Source: JACVRW01 sp963826165
Lineage (GTDB): Bacteria; Actinomycetota; Thermoleophilia; Solirubrobacterales; Thermoleophilaceae
Reading direction: 5' to 3'
Length of the DNA: 64,000 bases
Assembly: GCA_963826165.1 (NCBI GenBank)
Contig: CAWGWC010000016.1
Location: forward strand, 248,001-312,000
Position numbers and translations under genes: made by a program. The notes under the pieces were generated by a model, which worked only from the letters and a program-made list of their open reading frames with translations, made no database searches and was not told the DNA's origin. Below are positions 15,516 through 24,428 of this stretch, in pieces; the stretch's first letter is position 1; the number at the start of each line of letters is the position of its first letter.

Positions 15516-16799
15516 TCAGGCCGACTCGGCTCGCGCCTCGTCGGCCTCCTCGTCATCCGACACGGCTTCAGTGACCAACGTCGGCTTGAGCTGCTTCTCG
15601 ATCGTCTCCCTCGTGACGACGCACTTCTTGACGTCGCGTCGCGACGGCAGCTCGAACTGCACGTCCAGGAGGGTCTCCTCGAGAATCGAGCGCAAGCCGC
15701 GCGCGCCGGTCTCGCGGTCGAGCGCCTTGTTGGCGATCGCCTCGAGCGAGTCGTCGGCGAATACCAGCTCGATTCCGTCGAACTGGAAGAAGCGCTGAAA
15801 CTGCTTGACGAGCGCGTTGCGCGGCTCGGTGAGGATGGTCACGAGATCGTCGCGCGTGAGCTGGTGGATCACGGAGGCCACCGGCAGCCGGCCGATGAAC
15901 TCCGGAATCAGGCCGTAGTCGACGAGATCCTCGGGAAGCACCCGCTCGAACAGGTCGCCAGTGTCCTTGTTGTGCTTGGAGGACACCGTCGCCCCGAAGC
16001 CCACTCCCTTGTGGCCGATCCGCCGCTCGACCACCTTGTCGAGATCCGCGAACGCTCCGCCGCAGATGAACAGCACGTTCGTGGTGTCGATGGTGAGAAA
16101 CTCCTGGTGCGGGTGCTTGCGCCCGCCCTGCGGCGGCACCGAGGCCACCGTGCCCTCGAGAATCTTCAGCAGCGCCTGCTGCACGCCCTCGCCCGACACG
16201 TCGCGCGTGATCGACGGGTTGTCCGCCTTTCGCGCGATCTTGTCGACCTCGTCGATGTAGATGATCCCCGTCTCGGCCTTCTTCACGTCGAAGTCGGCCG
16301 CCTGGATCAGCTTGAGAAGGATGTTCTCCACGTCCTCGCCGACGTAGCCGGCCTCGGTCAGCGCCGTGGCATCGGCGATCGCGAAGGGGACGTTCAGAAT
16401 CTTGGCCAGCGTCTGCGCGAGCAGGGTCTTCCCGCATCCCGTGGGACCGAGGAGGAGGATGTTCGACTTCTGCAGCTCGAGGTCCTGTTCGCCCTCGGCC
16501 TGCATCATCTGAACGCGCTTGTAGTGGTTGTAGACCGCCACCGACAGCGTGCGCTTGGCCGGCTCCTGGCCGACCACGTACTCCTGGAGGACCGAGTAGA
16601 TCTCCTTCGGCTTCGGGAGGTTCTCGAGGTCGAAGGTGGGAGCTCCGGTCAGCTCCTCGTCGATGATCTCGTTACAGAGATCGATGCACTCGTCGCAGAT
16701 GTAGACCCCAGGCCCGGCGATCAGCTTCTTCACCTGTCGCTGGGACTTTCCGCAGAAGCTGCAGAGGAGCTGTTCGTTGGAGTCGGTGGGTCGGGCCAC
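15516..16799 (-). CDS. clpX: ATP-dependent protease ATPase subunit ClpX
   Basis: AAA+ unfoldase that feeds tagged proteins to ClpP. The 427-residue product has the N-terminal zinc-binding domain (CSFCGKSQ...CDECIDLC, residues about 15-45), Walker A GPTGCGKT, Walker B IIYIDEVDKI, the pore loop GYVG (TEAGYVGEDVE), the IGF-type ClpP contact loop variant and sensor-2 GARGLRSI. Start is GTG with GAGGAGAG upstream. In most bacteria clpX follows clpP; here a lipoprotein gene on the other strand sits between them. Confidence 0.97.
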   Translation of the reverse strand: MARPTDSNEQLLCSFCGKSQRQVKKLIAGPGVYICDECIDLCNEIIDEELTGAPTFDLENLPKPKEIYSVLQEYVVGQEPAKRTLSVAVYNHYKRVQMMQAEGEQDLELQKSNILLLGPTGCGKTLLAQTLAKILNVPFAIADATALTEAGYVGEDVENILLKLIQAADFDVKKAETGIIYIDEVDKIARKADNPSITRDVSGEGVQQALLKILEGTVASVPPQGGRKHPHQEFLTIDTTNVLFICGGAFADLDKVVERRIGHKGVGFGATVSSKHNKDTGDLFERVLPEDLVDYGLIPEFIGRLPVASVIHQLTRDDLVTILTEPRNALVKQFQRFFQFDGIELVFADDSLEAIANKALDRETGARGLRSILEETLLDVQFELPSRRDVKKCVVTRETIEKQLKPTLVTEAVSDDEEADEARAESA

Positions 16800-16917
16800 A
16801 AGTCTCTCCTCGGGGGCGAGGGTATCAGCGGGGCTTCGCCCAGGTAGATACTCGACGCAGGCGCAGCTCCCTGCAAGCGGGGCGCTGTTTCGCAGACCGT
16901 CGTATTACGCTGCCGCG

Positions 16918-18270
16918 ATGCTCAGAGCCCGATTGCTGCCGCTTGCCGCCCTTCCTCTCCTGCTTGCGGGCTGCGTGGGCGAGCGCCCGGAGGACCCGGT
17001 GGTGCTGACCGGGGCGCAGCTGCCCCGTCTGGCCGGCACGGCGCCCGACAAGGTGATCGCCTACCGCTGGCTGGGCGAGCGCTGGGACCAGGTGCCGGTT
17101 CAGGTGGACGAGCGCGCGCGGATCGACCTGGCCAAGCCGAAGAACGCGGCGCCGGTGGGCCAGACCTTCCTCACCTACACCGATCCCAACACGTTCACCG
17201 GCCCCGACCCCACCGCCGGCGTCGACGCCGACGACGAGGTGGTCTTCATGGGCATCGACGGCGCTCTCGAGGCGCCCGCGGGCCAGTCTCCGCCCGGCGT
17301 TGCGGCCGGTACCGGCACGAAGGTCAGAGTCTTCGATTCCACCGGAGACCCGACCCCGGCCTGGATCTATCTGTTTCGGCAGACCGGCAACCTCGATCAG
17401 GCGGCCGGGCGGCCTTACGTGGACTACGACTTCAACCTGCTCTCCGGGGACTACAGGACCACTTACCGGCTCGGGGCGGGACCGAACCCGGAGAACTCAA
17501 CAGCGAGCACCGCCTTCTACTCGCACCACTTCTCCGACCGCTGGGTGGACGACGCCCTGCGGATCACCGCCGGCGCGGCCACCGGCGTGGACATCCTCGA
17601 TCGCCACAAGAACCTGTTCGCACCCGGCAACTGCGTTCGTTCAGAGAACACGTTCTCGGCCGGCGCCGGCGCGATGATCGCGAACAAGAGCGGGCCGGTC
17701 AGGGGCATCCGGTCGTACATCGGGGCCAACTCCGGCGTCTACACGCATCGCGAGCACCTCTTCTACGAGCGCCGCCAGGACATCACGACGTTCCTGCGCG
17801 TGCACGCCATTCCCGGAGTGATGGACTTCTTCGACTACTCGCCCGCCGCCTCGGGCATGACCTACCGCCACGACGTCGACCAGCGAGGCTTCAGGGTCGA
17901 CGGAGTGCCGGACTCTCCCACCACCGGTCCCATCCGCTGGGAGACGATGGACGGCCCCCAGGGCTCGCTCGGCATCGCCCACACGGTCACCTCGAACGTG
18001 CCCGGCCTCACCAACACGTCGTACTACCTCGACAAGCAGACGCCCGCGGGCGGCGCCGAGACCCAGTGCACCGGGGACGGATCGGCCTACGGGTCGAGCG
18101 GGCCGCGAATCGCCCAGGCACTGCCCAACACCGATCCGACCATCGGGGCGGCCAACAACCTGGCCACCACACGCCACCTGTTCTACGGCGCGCCGGGCAA
18201 GGCGGTGGGGCCGGACGAGCTGGAGCAGGTCACGGTGCCGCTCCAGACGACGGTCACGGCCTGGCCGTAG
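16918..18270 (+). CDS. Lipoprotein of unknown function
   Basis: A 450-residue protein starting MLRARLLPLAALPLLLAGC, a lipoprotein signal with lipobox LLAGC (Cys at 19). The ORF can be extended upstream to 16777, but that part overlaps clpX antisense and lacks a signal, so the ATG at 16918 is chosen. The mature part is rich in Tyr, Thr, Gly and Asp (e.g. YTDPNTFTGPDPTAGVDADD, acidic and possibly calcium-binding) with no domain I recognise. It lies divergently from clpX and is placed between clpX and clpP, ending at a strong bidirectional hairpin. Confidence 0.8.
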   Translation: MLRARLLPLAALPLLLAGCVGERPEDPVVLTGAQLPRLAGTAPDKVIAYRWLGERWDQVPVQVDERARIDLAKPKNAAPVGQTFLTYTDPNTFTGPDPTAGVDADDEVVFMGIDGALEAPAGQSPPGVAAGTGTKVRVFDSTGDPTPAWIYLFRQTGNLDQAAGRPYVDYDFNLLSGDYRTTYRLGAGPNPENSTASTAFYSHHFSDRWVDDALRITAGAATGVDILDRHKNLFAPGNCVRSENTFSAGAGAMIANKSGPVRGIRSYIGANSGVYTHREHLFYERRQDITTFLRVHAIPGVMDFFDYSPAASGMTYRHDVDQRGFRVDGVPDSPTTGPIRWETMDGPQGSLGIAHTVTSNVPGLTNTSYYLDKQTPAGGAETQCTGDGSAYGSSGPRIAQALPNTDPTIGAANNLATTRHLFYGAPGKAVGPDELEQVTVPLQTTVTAWP

Positions 18271-18292
18271 GGCTCCGGCCGCCGCCGGAGCC
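18271..18292. terminator. Bidirectional terminator between lipoprotein and clpP
   Basis: Perfect 9-bp inverted repeat ggctccggc / gccggagcc with a 4-base loop, starting on the base after the lipoprotein stop and ending 5 bases before the clpP stop on the other strand. Placement between convergent genes fits a shared terminator. Confidence 0.7.
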
Positions 18293-18297
18293 GCCGG

Positions 18298-18882
18298 CTA
18301 GTGCTTGTCGATCACCCGGTCGATGAGGTTGTACTCGGTGGCCTCTTCGGCGCTCATGAAGTAGTCCCGCTCGGTGTCGCGCGTGACCTTCTCGAAGTCC
18401 TGCCCGGTGTGCAGGGCGAGGATCTTGTCGAGGCGCTGGCGCACGTCGATGATCTCGCGAGCGTGGATCTCGATGTCGGTGGCCTGGCCCTGGAAGCCGG
18501 AGCTCACCTGATGGATGAGGATCTTGGCGTTGGGCAGCGCCATGCGCTTGCCCGCTGCGCCGCCGGCCAGGAGCAGGGCGCCCATGGACATGGCGATGCC
18601 GACGCAGATGGTCTGCACGTCGGGCTTGATGAACTGCATCGTGTCGTAGATCGCGAGACCCGCGTAGACCGACCCGCCGGGCGAGTTGATGTAGAGCGAG
18701 ATGTCCTTGTCGGGATCCTCCGACTCGAGGTGGAGGAGCTGGGCAACGATCAGGTTGGCGATGTCGTCGGTGACGGGAGTGCCGAGGAAGACGATCCGCT
18801 CGTTGAGGAGGCGCGAGTAGATGTCGAAGGCGCGCTCCCCGCGAGAGGTCTGCTCGACCACCATGGGAACCAGGGGACTCAT
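18298..18882 (-). CDS. clpP: ATP-dependent Clp protease proteolytic subunit
   Basis: Serine protease ring that degrades proteins handed over by ClpX or ClpC. The 194-residue product has catalytic Ser in GIAMSMGALLLAGG (about 97), His in ILIHQVSSGFQG (about 122) and Asp in the following KILALHTGQDFEKV/TRDTERDYFM region, with ERIVFLGTPV near the N-terminus. Canonical length. Lies 34 bases downstream of tig on the same strand. Confidence 0.97.
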   Translation of the reverse strand: MSPLVPMVVEQTSRGERAFDIYSRLLNERIVFLGTPVTDDIANLIVAQLLHLESEDPDKDISLYINSPGGSVYAGLAIYDTMQFIKPDVQTICVGIAMSMGALLLAGGAAGKRMALPNAKILIHQVSSGFQGQATDIEIHAREIIDVRQRLDKILALHTGQDFEKVTRDTERDYFMSAEEATEYNLIDRVIDKH

Positions 18883-18916
18883 AGGCGGGCGAGTCTAGCG
18901 GTCGGCCGGACCCCGC

Positions 18917-20323
18917 TCAGGAGCCCGGAGTCCAGATCTCGCCCGATCCGGAGGCCGCTCCAGCGTCCTCCTTCTCGGGCGTCCACAGCTTCTCGCGGGC
19001 GGCCGCGGTGTCGGCGGGGATGGGCTTGGCGTGCTCCACCACCAGGTCCACGGCCTTGCGCATCGCGATGTCCTCCCGCAGCGCCTCGTCGGCGCCCTGC
19101 GAGCGGGCGCGCTTGAGCGCCCGCTTGAGCTGCTTCTCGGTGGCGTCCGGCGGCGCGGCGGCCCGCAGCGCCTCGTCGACCTCGTCGTCAGTCACCTCGA
19201 TGCCCTCGGCCTCGACGATCGCGTTCAGCACCGCCTCGCGCTTGAGCGCGAGCTCGGCGTCGTCCTCGGACTCGGTGACCAGCTCCTCCTCCGTCTTTCC
19301 GGTCATCTCCAGGTAGCGCGCCGGATCCACGCCCTGAGCGGCCAGCCGGCGCGAGGTGCGGTGCCACATCTCGTGGGCCTTCGAGTGGACCAGCTCGTGC
19401 GGCACCTCCACCTTGGCCTGGGCCACCACGGCGTCCACGGCGGCCTCCCGGAACTCGCCCTCCACGGCGCGCTCCTCGGCCTCGGTCAGGCGCTGCTCGA
19501 TCTCCGAACGCAGCTCGTCGAGGGAGTCGTAGCCCCCCGCCTGCTCGGCCAGCTCGTCGTCGAGCTCGGGCAGGCGCTTCTCCTTGACCTCCTTGACCTC
19601 CACGGCGAACACCGCATCGCGGCCCGCCAGGTGCTCGGCCTGGTAGTCCTCGGGGAAGGTGACCGCCACCTCGCGCTCCTCGCCGGCGCGGGCGCCCCGG
19701 AGCTGATCCTCGAACCCGGGGATGAGGCGACCCGAGCCCAGCTCGGCCACGTGGCCGCGGGCCTCACCGCCGGCGAACTCCTCGCCGTCGAGCCGGCCGA
19801 CGAAGTCCATGACGACGAAGTCGCCGTCGGCGGCCTCGCGGTCCACGTTCTCCAGCGACGCCAGGGACTCGCGCACCCGGTCGAGCTCGGCCTGCAGCTG
19901 CTCGGCGTCGGCCTCCGGCTCACGCCGGCCGACCTCCACTCCCCGGTAGTCACCCAGACGGGCGGGCGGGACGATCCCGACCTCGATCGAGAAAGCCAGG
20001 GTGGATCCCTTCTCGGGCAGGTCGCTCAGATCTATCTGGGGATCGCCGACCGTGATGATCCCGGCGTCGTGGATGGCCTCCTCGTACCAGCCGGGAAGGC
20101 CGCGACGGACCGCCTCATCGAGCACCGCCTCGCGCCCCACCTGGCGTATCACCACCTCGGCCGGGACCTTGCCGCTGCGGAACCCGGGCACGCGCATCTC
20201 GCGGCCGAGCGCGGATGCGGCAGTCTCGAGCTCGCGTTCGAGCGCGGAGCTCGGCACCTCGACCTCCACGCGCACGCGGGAGTCTGCGAGTTCGGTCGTC
20301 TTCGTCGTCACTGCGGCGGCCAT
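18917..20323 (-). CDS. tig: Trigger factor
   Basis: Ribosome-bound chaperone and FKBP-type prolyl isomerase. The 468-residue product shows the ribosome-docking signature FRSGKVP at about 48-54, the FKBP domain (ADGDFVVMDFVGRLDGEEF, GSGRLIPGFEDQL, FPEDYQ) at about 155-240 and the helical C-terminal arms, ending in a short acidic tail. Next to clpP in the usual tig-clpP order. Its start is divergent from, and 6 bases away from, the small plus-strand ORF at 20330. Confidence 0.95.
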   Translation of the reverse strand: MAAAVTTKTTELADSRVRVEVEVPSSALERELETAASALGREMRVPGFRSGKVPAEVVIRQVGREAVLDEAVRRGLPGWYEEAIHDAGIITVGDPQIDLSDLPEKGSTLAFSIEVGIVPPARLGDYRGVEVGRREPEADAEQLQAELDRVRESLASLENVDREAADGDFVVMDFVGRLDGEEFAGGEARGHVAELGSGRLIPGFEDQLRGARAGEEREVAVTFPEDYQAEHLAGRDAVFAVEVKEVKEKRLPELDDELAEQAGGYDSLDELRSEIEQRLTEAEERAVEGEFREAAVDAVVAQAKVEVPHELVHSKAHEMWHRTSRRLAAQGVDPARYLEMTGKTEEELVTESEDDAELALKREAVLNAIVEAEGIEVTDDEVDEALRAAAPPDATEKQLKRALKRARSQGADEALREDIAMRKAVDLVVEHAKPIPADTAAAREKLWTPEKEDAGAASGSGEIWTPGS

Positions 20324-20329
20324 GGAGCG

Positions 20330-20530
20330 ATGACGATAGCTTGGGCTCGCGTGAAACCCCTGCGCCGATCACCGACAGAACGGGTTCAGGCCTGGCTGGT
20401 CACGGGACCGCTCGGGCACCTCTGGAGCGTGCTGGCCGACGTGAGCATCCTGCTCGCGCGCTATGCCGCGGTCCGGTTGCGTCAGCGCAGGCTGGCCGGC
20501 GCGGGCAGCCGGCCGAGCAACCGGCGATAG
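20330..20530 (+). CDS. Small basic protein of unknown function
   Basis: ATG at 20330 gives 66 residues with the core VTGPLGHLWSVLADVSILLARYAAVRLRQRR, an amphipathic or weakly hydrophobic helix followed by a basic tail. I recall similar short GPLGHLxxxxxD...LLARY proteins in other Thermoleophilia, which is my reason for keeping it, but no function is known. It is divergent from tig and its 3-prime end overlaps the end of the two-domain hydrolase gene by 49 bases on the other strand. Confidence 0.55.
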   Translation: MTIAWARVKPLRRSPTERVQAWLVTGPLGHLWSVLADVSILLARYAAVRLRQRRLAGAGSRPSNRR

Positions 20531-21768
20531 CGGTTCATCACCGGCTCGGGGAAGTCCCCGTGCGTCTGAGTGCGCAGCCGCGCCACCCGCTCGCGGTGGA
20601 AGGGGCTGTCCCGGTTCTCGTTGTGCCCGATCACGTTCCTCGTCGCTATCGAGTAGCGCCCCTGCAGCATCCGCGTGAGCCGCAGCGAGGCGGCGCGCTG
20701 GCGCCGGTTGCCCATGACCTGCGCATCGCTCTGGCCCACGTGCTCGATCCCGATGGCGGTCCAGTTGAGGCCCACCGTGTGCCGGCACATGATCGCGGTG
20801 GGCACGAGGCCGTAGACCGTGCCGTCGCGGTCGATCACGTAGTGCGCGCACACGCCCGGCAGCTCGCCGAGCTCCGGATCGGGCCGGTCGGTGGCGAAGT
20901 AGTCGTAGACGGGCTGGAAGGTGTCGGTGACGGTGTAGTGCTGGACGATCACCTTCGGTGAGCGCAGCCGCCAGTCGTCGATGCCGTAGTGGCGCTGCGC
21001 GTACCCGCGCATCTCCTCGCGACGCTTGGGCGGGAAGGGAATCGGCTTCGCCACCACGCGCTGCGGCGCCACCGCCCTCGCCACCGACAGCACAGCGCCG
21101 GCGTGGCGGCGAACGCCCGTGGGGGTCAGCGAGCCGCCCGGCAGCTCGACCACGAACGCGCTGTCACCGGTGAAGCTGCTGTTCTGCCAGGAGGTGGCGG
21201 TGCCGTTGTAGGCCGGCAGCCGCTTGCGGGGCAGGCCGCTGGCGCGGGAGTAGAGGCGCTCGAGCGCCGGATCGCCGTCGCTCCTGACCACCATGTTCAG
21301 CGCCTGGTGGTACCAGAGCGTCACGCGGGGGCGCTCGCGCTCGATGAAGCGCTGCATCACCTGCGTCTCGGGCTCCGAGGCCGGCCCGGAACCCGACTCG
21401 TACACGCCGTCCTGCGCCCGCCAGCGGTACGGGAAGTTGCGATTCAGGTCCACCCCGGCGGCGTTGTGGCGGCTGCCCGCGGCGGCGCCGTCGGGGTTGG
21501 CGTCGTCCACCAGCCACAGAGCCGTGCCGCGCGGCGGACGCAGGCGGCGCAGCCGGGCGATCACCGGCGTCCCGGCGAGCTCGTTTCCGTGCACCGCGCC
21601 CACCACCATCACCTTCGTGCGCGCGCGTGGGCTGCCCACCCGGAGGGCGCGGATCGGGCGTCCCTGCCCAGAGCGGCCGATCACCTCCCAGCCCGCCTGG
21701 GCGGGCACGGCGGGCGCCGATGGGGCCACGCTCGCGGCGAGGCTCATAAACAGGGCTCCGAGCAGCAC
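20482..21768 (-). CDS. Secreted two-domain cell-wall hydrolase: M14-type carboxypeptidase plus N-acetylmuramoyl-L-alanine amidase
   Basis: A 428-residue exported protein. After a signal peptide (1-24) comes an M14-type zinc carboxypeptidase domain: HGNE (first His and Glu ligands) at about 60, DLNRNFPY (substrate arginine) at about 105, LWYHQ (third ligand His) at about 150, and VELPGG near the catalytic glutamate position. From about 265 an Amidase_2 domain follows: VQHYTVTD (zinc His), HTVGLNWTAIGIEHVG (second region) and VIGHNENRDSPFH (third His and catalytic region). I infer cleavage both of stem-peptide ends and of the glycan-peptide amide bond. Fusions of these two folds are uncommon. 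The catalytic Glu of the M14 part is the least certain residue. Confidence 0.82.
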   Translation of the reverse strand: MLLGALFMSLAASVAPSAPAVPAQAGWEVIGRSGQGRPIRALRVGSPRARTKVMVVGAVHGNELAGTPVIARLRRLRPPRGTALWLVDDANPDGAAAGSRHNAAGVDLNRNFPYRWRAQDGVYESGSGPASEPETQVMQRFIERERPRVTLWYHQALNMVVRSDGDPALERLYSRASGLPRKRLPAYNGTATSWQNSSFTGDSAFVVELPGGSLTPTGVRRHAGAVLSVARAVAPQRVVAKPIPFPPKRREEMRGYAQRHYGIDDWRLRSPKVIVQHYTVTDTFQPVYDYFATDRPDPELGELPGVCAHYVIDRDGTVYGLVPTAIMCRHTVGLNWTAIGIEHVGQSDAQVMGNRRQRAASLRLTRMLQGRYSIATRNVIGHNENRDSPFHRERVARLRTQTHGDFPEPVMNRYRRLLGRLPAPASLR

Positions 21769-21808
21769 GGCTACGGAGACTACGGCCGCGGGTTAACGTC
21801 AGGTCGCA

Positions 21809-22963
21809 GTGATCGCCGATCTAGCCGAGCGCGCCGCGGAGGGCGGGCGGCTCGCCATCGACACCGAGTTCGTCTCCGAGCGCCGCTATCAGGCGCTGCT
21901 GTGCCTCGCCCAGGTGGCTGTGCCCGACCCGAGCGCGCCGAAGGGCGTGCGCACCGAGGTGCTCGACCCGATCGAGAACGAGTTCGACCCCGCGCCGCTG
22001 GCGCGCGTGCTCGCCGACCCGGAGATCGAGATCGTGGTCCACGCCGGGCGCCAGGACGTGGCCATCCTGCGTCGCACCTGGCGGACCGAGGTCGAGAACG
22101 TCTTCGACACCCAGGTGGCGGCGGGGTTCCTGGGCTACGGCAACCAGGAGGGTTACGAGTCGCTCGCCCGCAAGGTGCTCAAGGTCAAGCTGCGCGGCAG
22201 CGAGGGCTTCACGCGCTGGGACAAGCGGCCGCTCACCCCGCAGCAGCTCGAGTACGCCGCCGACGATGCCCGCCTCCTGCTCGAGTTGGGCGAGATCCTC
22301 GAACGCCGGCTGCGCGAACGCGGCCGACTCGAATGGGCGCGCGAGGAGTGCCGGGTGGTGGCGGAGTCGACCGACGAACGCAGCGCCGAGCGCGCCTACG
22401 ACCGGCTGCCGCGCCTCGGACGCCTGGGCGACTCCGCCCGAGCGGTGGCCCGGGAGCTGGCGGAATGGCGCGAGGACGCGGCTCGCTCGGCGGACCGCGC
22501 GCCGGTCTCGATCATTCCCGACCAGGCGCTGATCGAGTTGGCCCGGCGCACGCCGCGCGACCGGCACGGCCTCGAGCAGATCCGCGGGCTGCCGCCCCAG
22601 ACCCTGCACCGCCGCGGCGACGGCCTGTTGCAGGCCATCGCCCGCGGGCGCGACCGCACCGCTCCCCCGCCCCCTCCCGAGCCGCCGGCGCGCGACTCGG
22701 CCGACGGGCCGCTCGTGTCGCTCGCCCAGGCCCTCGTCCGCCACCGCTCGATGGAGTCCAAGGTGGCCGTGGAGGTGATCGCGACCCAGGGCGAGCTGGC
22801 GGCGCTGATGTCAGCCCTGAGGCGGGGTGAGAGCGGCCACAACCTTCGCGTCAACCAGGGCTGGCGCCGCGAGCTGGTGGGCGAGGAGCTGGAGCGGCTG
22901 GCCGCGGGCAGCGTCAGCCTCAGCGTGGGCGAGGACGGACGCCTGCGGGTCACGGAAGCGTGA
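21809..22963 (+). CDS. rnd: Ribonuclease D (3-prime to 5-prime exoribonuclease with HRDC domain)
   Basis: DEDD-type exonuclease for tRNA and structured RNA maturation. The 384-residue product starts at a GTG (21809). Exo motifs are present: LAIDTEFVSE (Asp-Thr-Glu) at about 14-23, the VVHAGRQDV motif (second Asp) at about 76, and YAADDARLLLEL (YxxDD) near 150. An HRDC-like region (ELARRTPRDRHGLEQIRGLP) follows at about 240-270. The C-terminal 80 residues after a proline-rich linker are an extra segment. Its 3-prime end overlaps the end of the convergent unknown gene by 14 bases. Confidence 0.88.
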   Translation: MIADLAERAAEGGRLAIDTEFVSERRYQALLCLAQVAVPDPSAPKGVRTEVLDPIENEFDPAPLARVLADPEIEIVVHAGRQDVAILRRTWRTEVENVFDTQVAAGFLGYGNQEGYESLARKVLKVKLRGSEGFTRWDKRPLTPQQLEYAADDARLLLELGEILERRLRERGRLEWAREECRVVAESTDERSAERAYDRLPRLGRLGDSARAVARELAEWREDAARSADRAPVSIIPDQALIELARRTPRDRHGLEQIRGLPPQTLHRRGDGLLQAIARGRDRTAPPPPPEPPARDSADGPLVSLAQALVRHRSMESKVAVEVIATQGELAALMSALRRGESGHNLRVNQGWRRELVGEELERLAAGSVSLSVGEDGRLRVTEA

Positions 22964-23906
22964 GGCCCGCCGGCTCGGTCCCGTCGTCGATCAGCCGGCG
23001 GATGTCGTTGGTCCGGCGCGGGTTGAGGCAGACGTGGCGCTGGCCCACACTCGGCTTTTCGGACAGGAGCCCGGCCTCAACCAACGCCTCGCCCACCTCG
23101 TAGGCGAGCGCGCGCTCGTTGCCGGCGAAGCCCCGGGCGAGATGGTCGAAGGCCGTGTGGTAGCCGCCCCACTTGCCCATGCCGTCGAGGCGCTGAAGGA
23201 TGCGCCGGGCCACACGCCGCGCCGGGTCGGGGTCGTCGTGGGCTCGCGCCACCGAGCCCGGCGGCTCGAGCAGCGCGAGCAGCGGGGACTCGAGCTCGTC
23301 GATCGCGTCCTCGTCGAGCGGCGACGCCCCCAGCCGCGTGACCGCCTCGGCCACACGGAGTGGATGCGTGGCTCCAATTGGCGGGCGCAGGTCGTCCACT
23401 CCGTCGAGAGCGTGTCCGGGCACGAGCAGCGCCTGCGCGCGCAGCCGGTCGATGCGCCTGGCGGCGAACTCGCAGTTCAGCCCCTCCTCGGCGTATTCGG
23501 CCGCCTCGGCGGGCGCGGTGGCGGGGTAGTGCAGCGCCAGCATCTCCCCCAGGCCCCCGATCTCCAGGCGCAGGTCTCCGGAGCCGCGCGGCGGACCGGC
23601 CGACGCGCCCTCCACCAGCTGCTCCACGACCGCGGCGGCCAGGGCGGCCGCCCGCTCGCCCACGGCCCCGGTGTCGGCCCGCAGCTCCCTGACCACCGGC
23701 AGAGCGGCCAGCACACCCTCGTCGCGGGCCGCGATGGCCACCACCACCGGCATTTCGTAGCCGGTGCGCGGCTGATCGAGCTCGGCGAGGCCCCGCTCGA
23801 GCTCGGCGTCCAGCAGCGTGCGCAGCCGCGCCGACCAGTCGCGCGGAGCCCGCGCGCCTCCGGCATCCGCGAGTGCCCGCTCGAGCTCGCTTCGGCTGTC
23901 GGCCAC
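22950..23906 (-). CDS. Conserved protein of unknown function, 318 residues
   Basis: Cytosolic, Ala/Leu/Arg/Glu-rich, no signal or membrane segment. Visible stretches: CEFAARRIDRLRAQALLVPG, GMGKWGGYHTAFDHLARGF (conserved-looking aromatic/His patch) and NPRRTNDIRRLID near the C-terminus, where a winged-helix-like pattern is possible (VGEALVEAGLLSEK). No family is recognised. Codon use matches a real gene (GC-rich third positions, few rare residues). Divergent from the ferritin-like-sized gene at 23949. Confidence 0.7.
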   Translation of the reverse strand: MADSRSELERALADAGGARAPRDWSARLRTLLDAELERGLAELDQPRTGYEMPVVVAIAARDEGVLAALPVVRELRADTGAVGERAAALAAAVVEQLVEGASAGPPRGSGDLRLEIGGLGEMLALHYPATAPAEAAEYAEEGLNCEFAARRIDRLRAQALLVPGHALDGVDDLRPPIGATHPLRVAEAVTRLGASPLDEDAIDELESPLLALLEPPGSVARAHDDPDPARRVARRILQRLDGMGKWGGYHTAFDHLARGFAGNERALAYEVGEALVEAGLLSEKPSVGQRHVCLNPRRTNDIRRLIDDGTEPAGLTLP

Positions 23907-23948
23907 CTTGGCAGAGTACGGGGCCGCCCGACCGGGTACTCAGCTCCG

Positions 23949-24428
23949 ATGAACCGCAAGCTGCTGGGGATCTACCTCAACGACCATCTCGGGGGGTCGA
24001 CCGTGGGCGTGGAGCTGGCCCGGCGCGCCGCCCACCAGAACGAGGGCTCGGAGTTCGGCCCCTTCCTGGCCGACCTCGCGAAGGAGATCGAGGCCGACCG
24101 CGACGCGCTGATGGCGATCATGGACGATCTCGGGGTGCGCAAGGACCCGGTGCGCCGAATCCTGGGCTGGGCCGGCGAGAAGGCGGGTCGCCTCAAGTTC
24201 AACGGCCAGCTGCGCGGCTACTCGCCGCTCAGCCGTCTCGTGGAGCTCGAGGGGCTGGCGCTGGGCGTGACCGGCAAGCTCGCGCTCTGGAAGGCCCTGC
24301 GCCTCGTGGCCGAGGACGAGCCCAGGCTGGCCGCGCACCCGCTCGAGCGCCTGCTCGAGCGCGCGGAGCACCAGCAGCGCGAGATCGAGGAGCGGCGGCT
24401 CTCAGCCGCGCGTCTGAGCTTCACGTAG
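23949..24428 (+). CDS. Conserved helical protein, 159 residues
   Basis: All-helical, ferritin-like in length and pattern: YLNDHLGGSTVGVELARRAA, FLADLAKEIEADRDALMAIMDDLG, and the basic VRRILGWAGEKAGRLKFNG stretch, then a second pair of helices ending in RLLERAEHQQREIEERRL. Similar 155-160 residue actinobacterial proteins are annotated only as hypothetical. Carboxylates spaced in the first two helices could bind metal but no clear ExxH pair is seen. Start ATG at 23949, 42 bases from the divergent unknown gene. Confidence 0.7.
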   Translation: MNRKLLGIYLNDHLGGSTVGVELARRAAHQNEGSEFGPFLADLAKEIEADRDALMAIMDDLGVRKDPVRRILGWAGEKAGRLKFNGQLRGYSPLSRLVELEGLALGVTGKLALWKALRLVAEDEPRLAAHPLERLLERAEHQQREIEERRLSAARLSFT

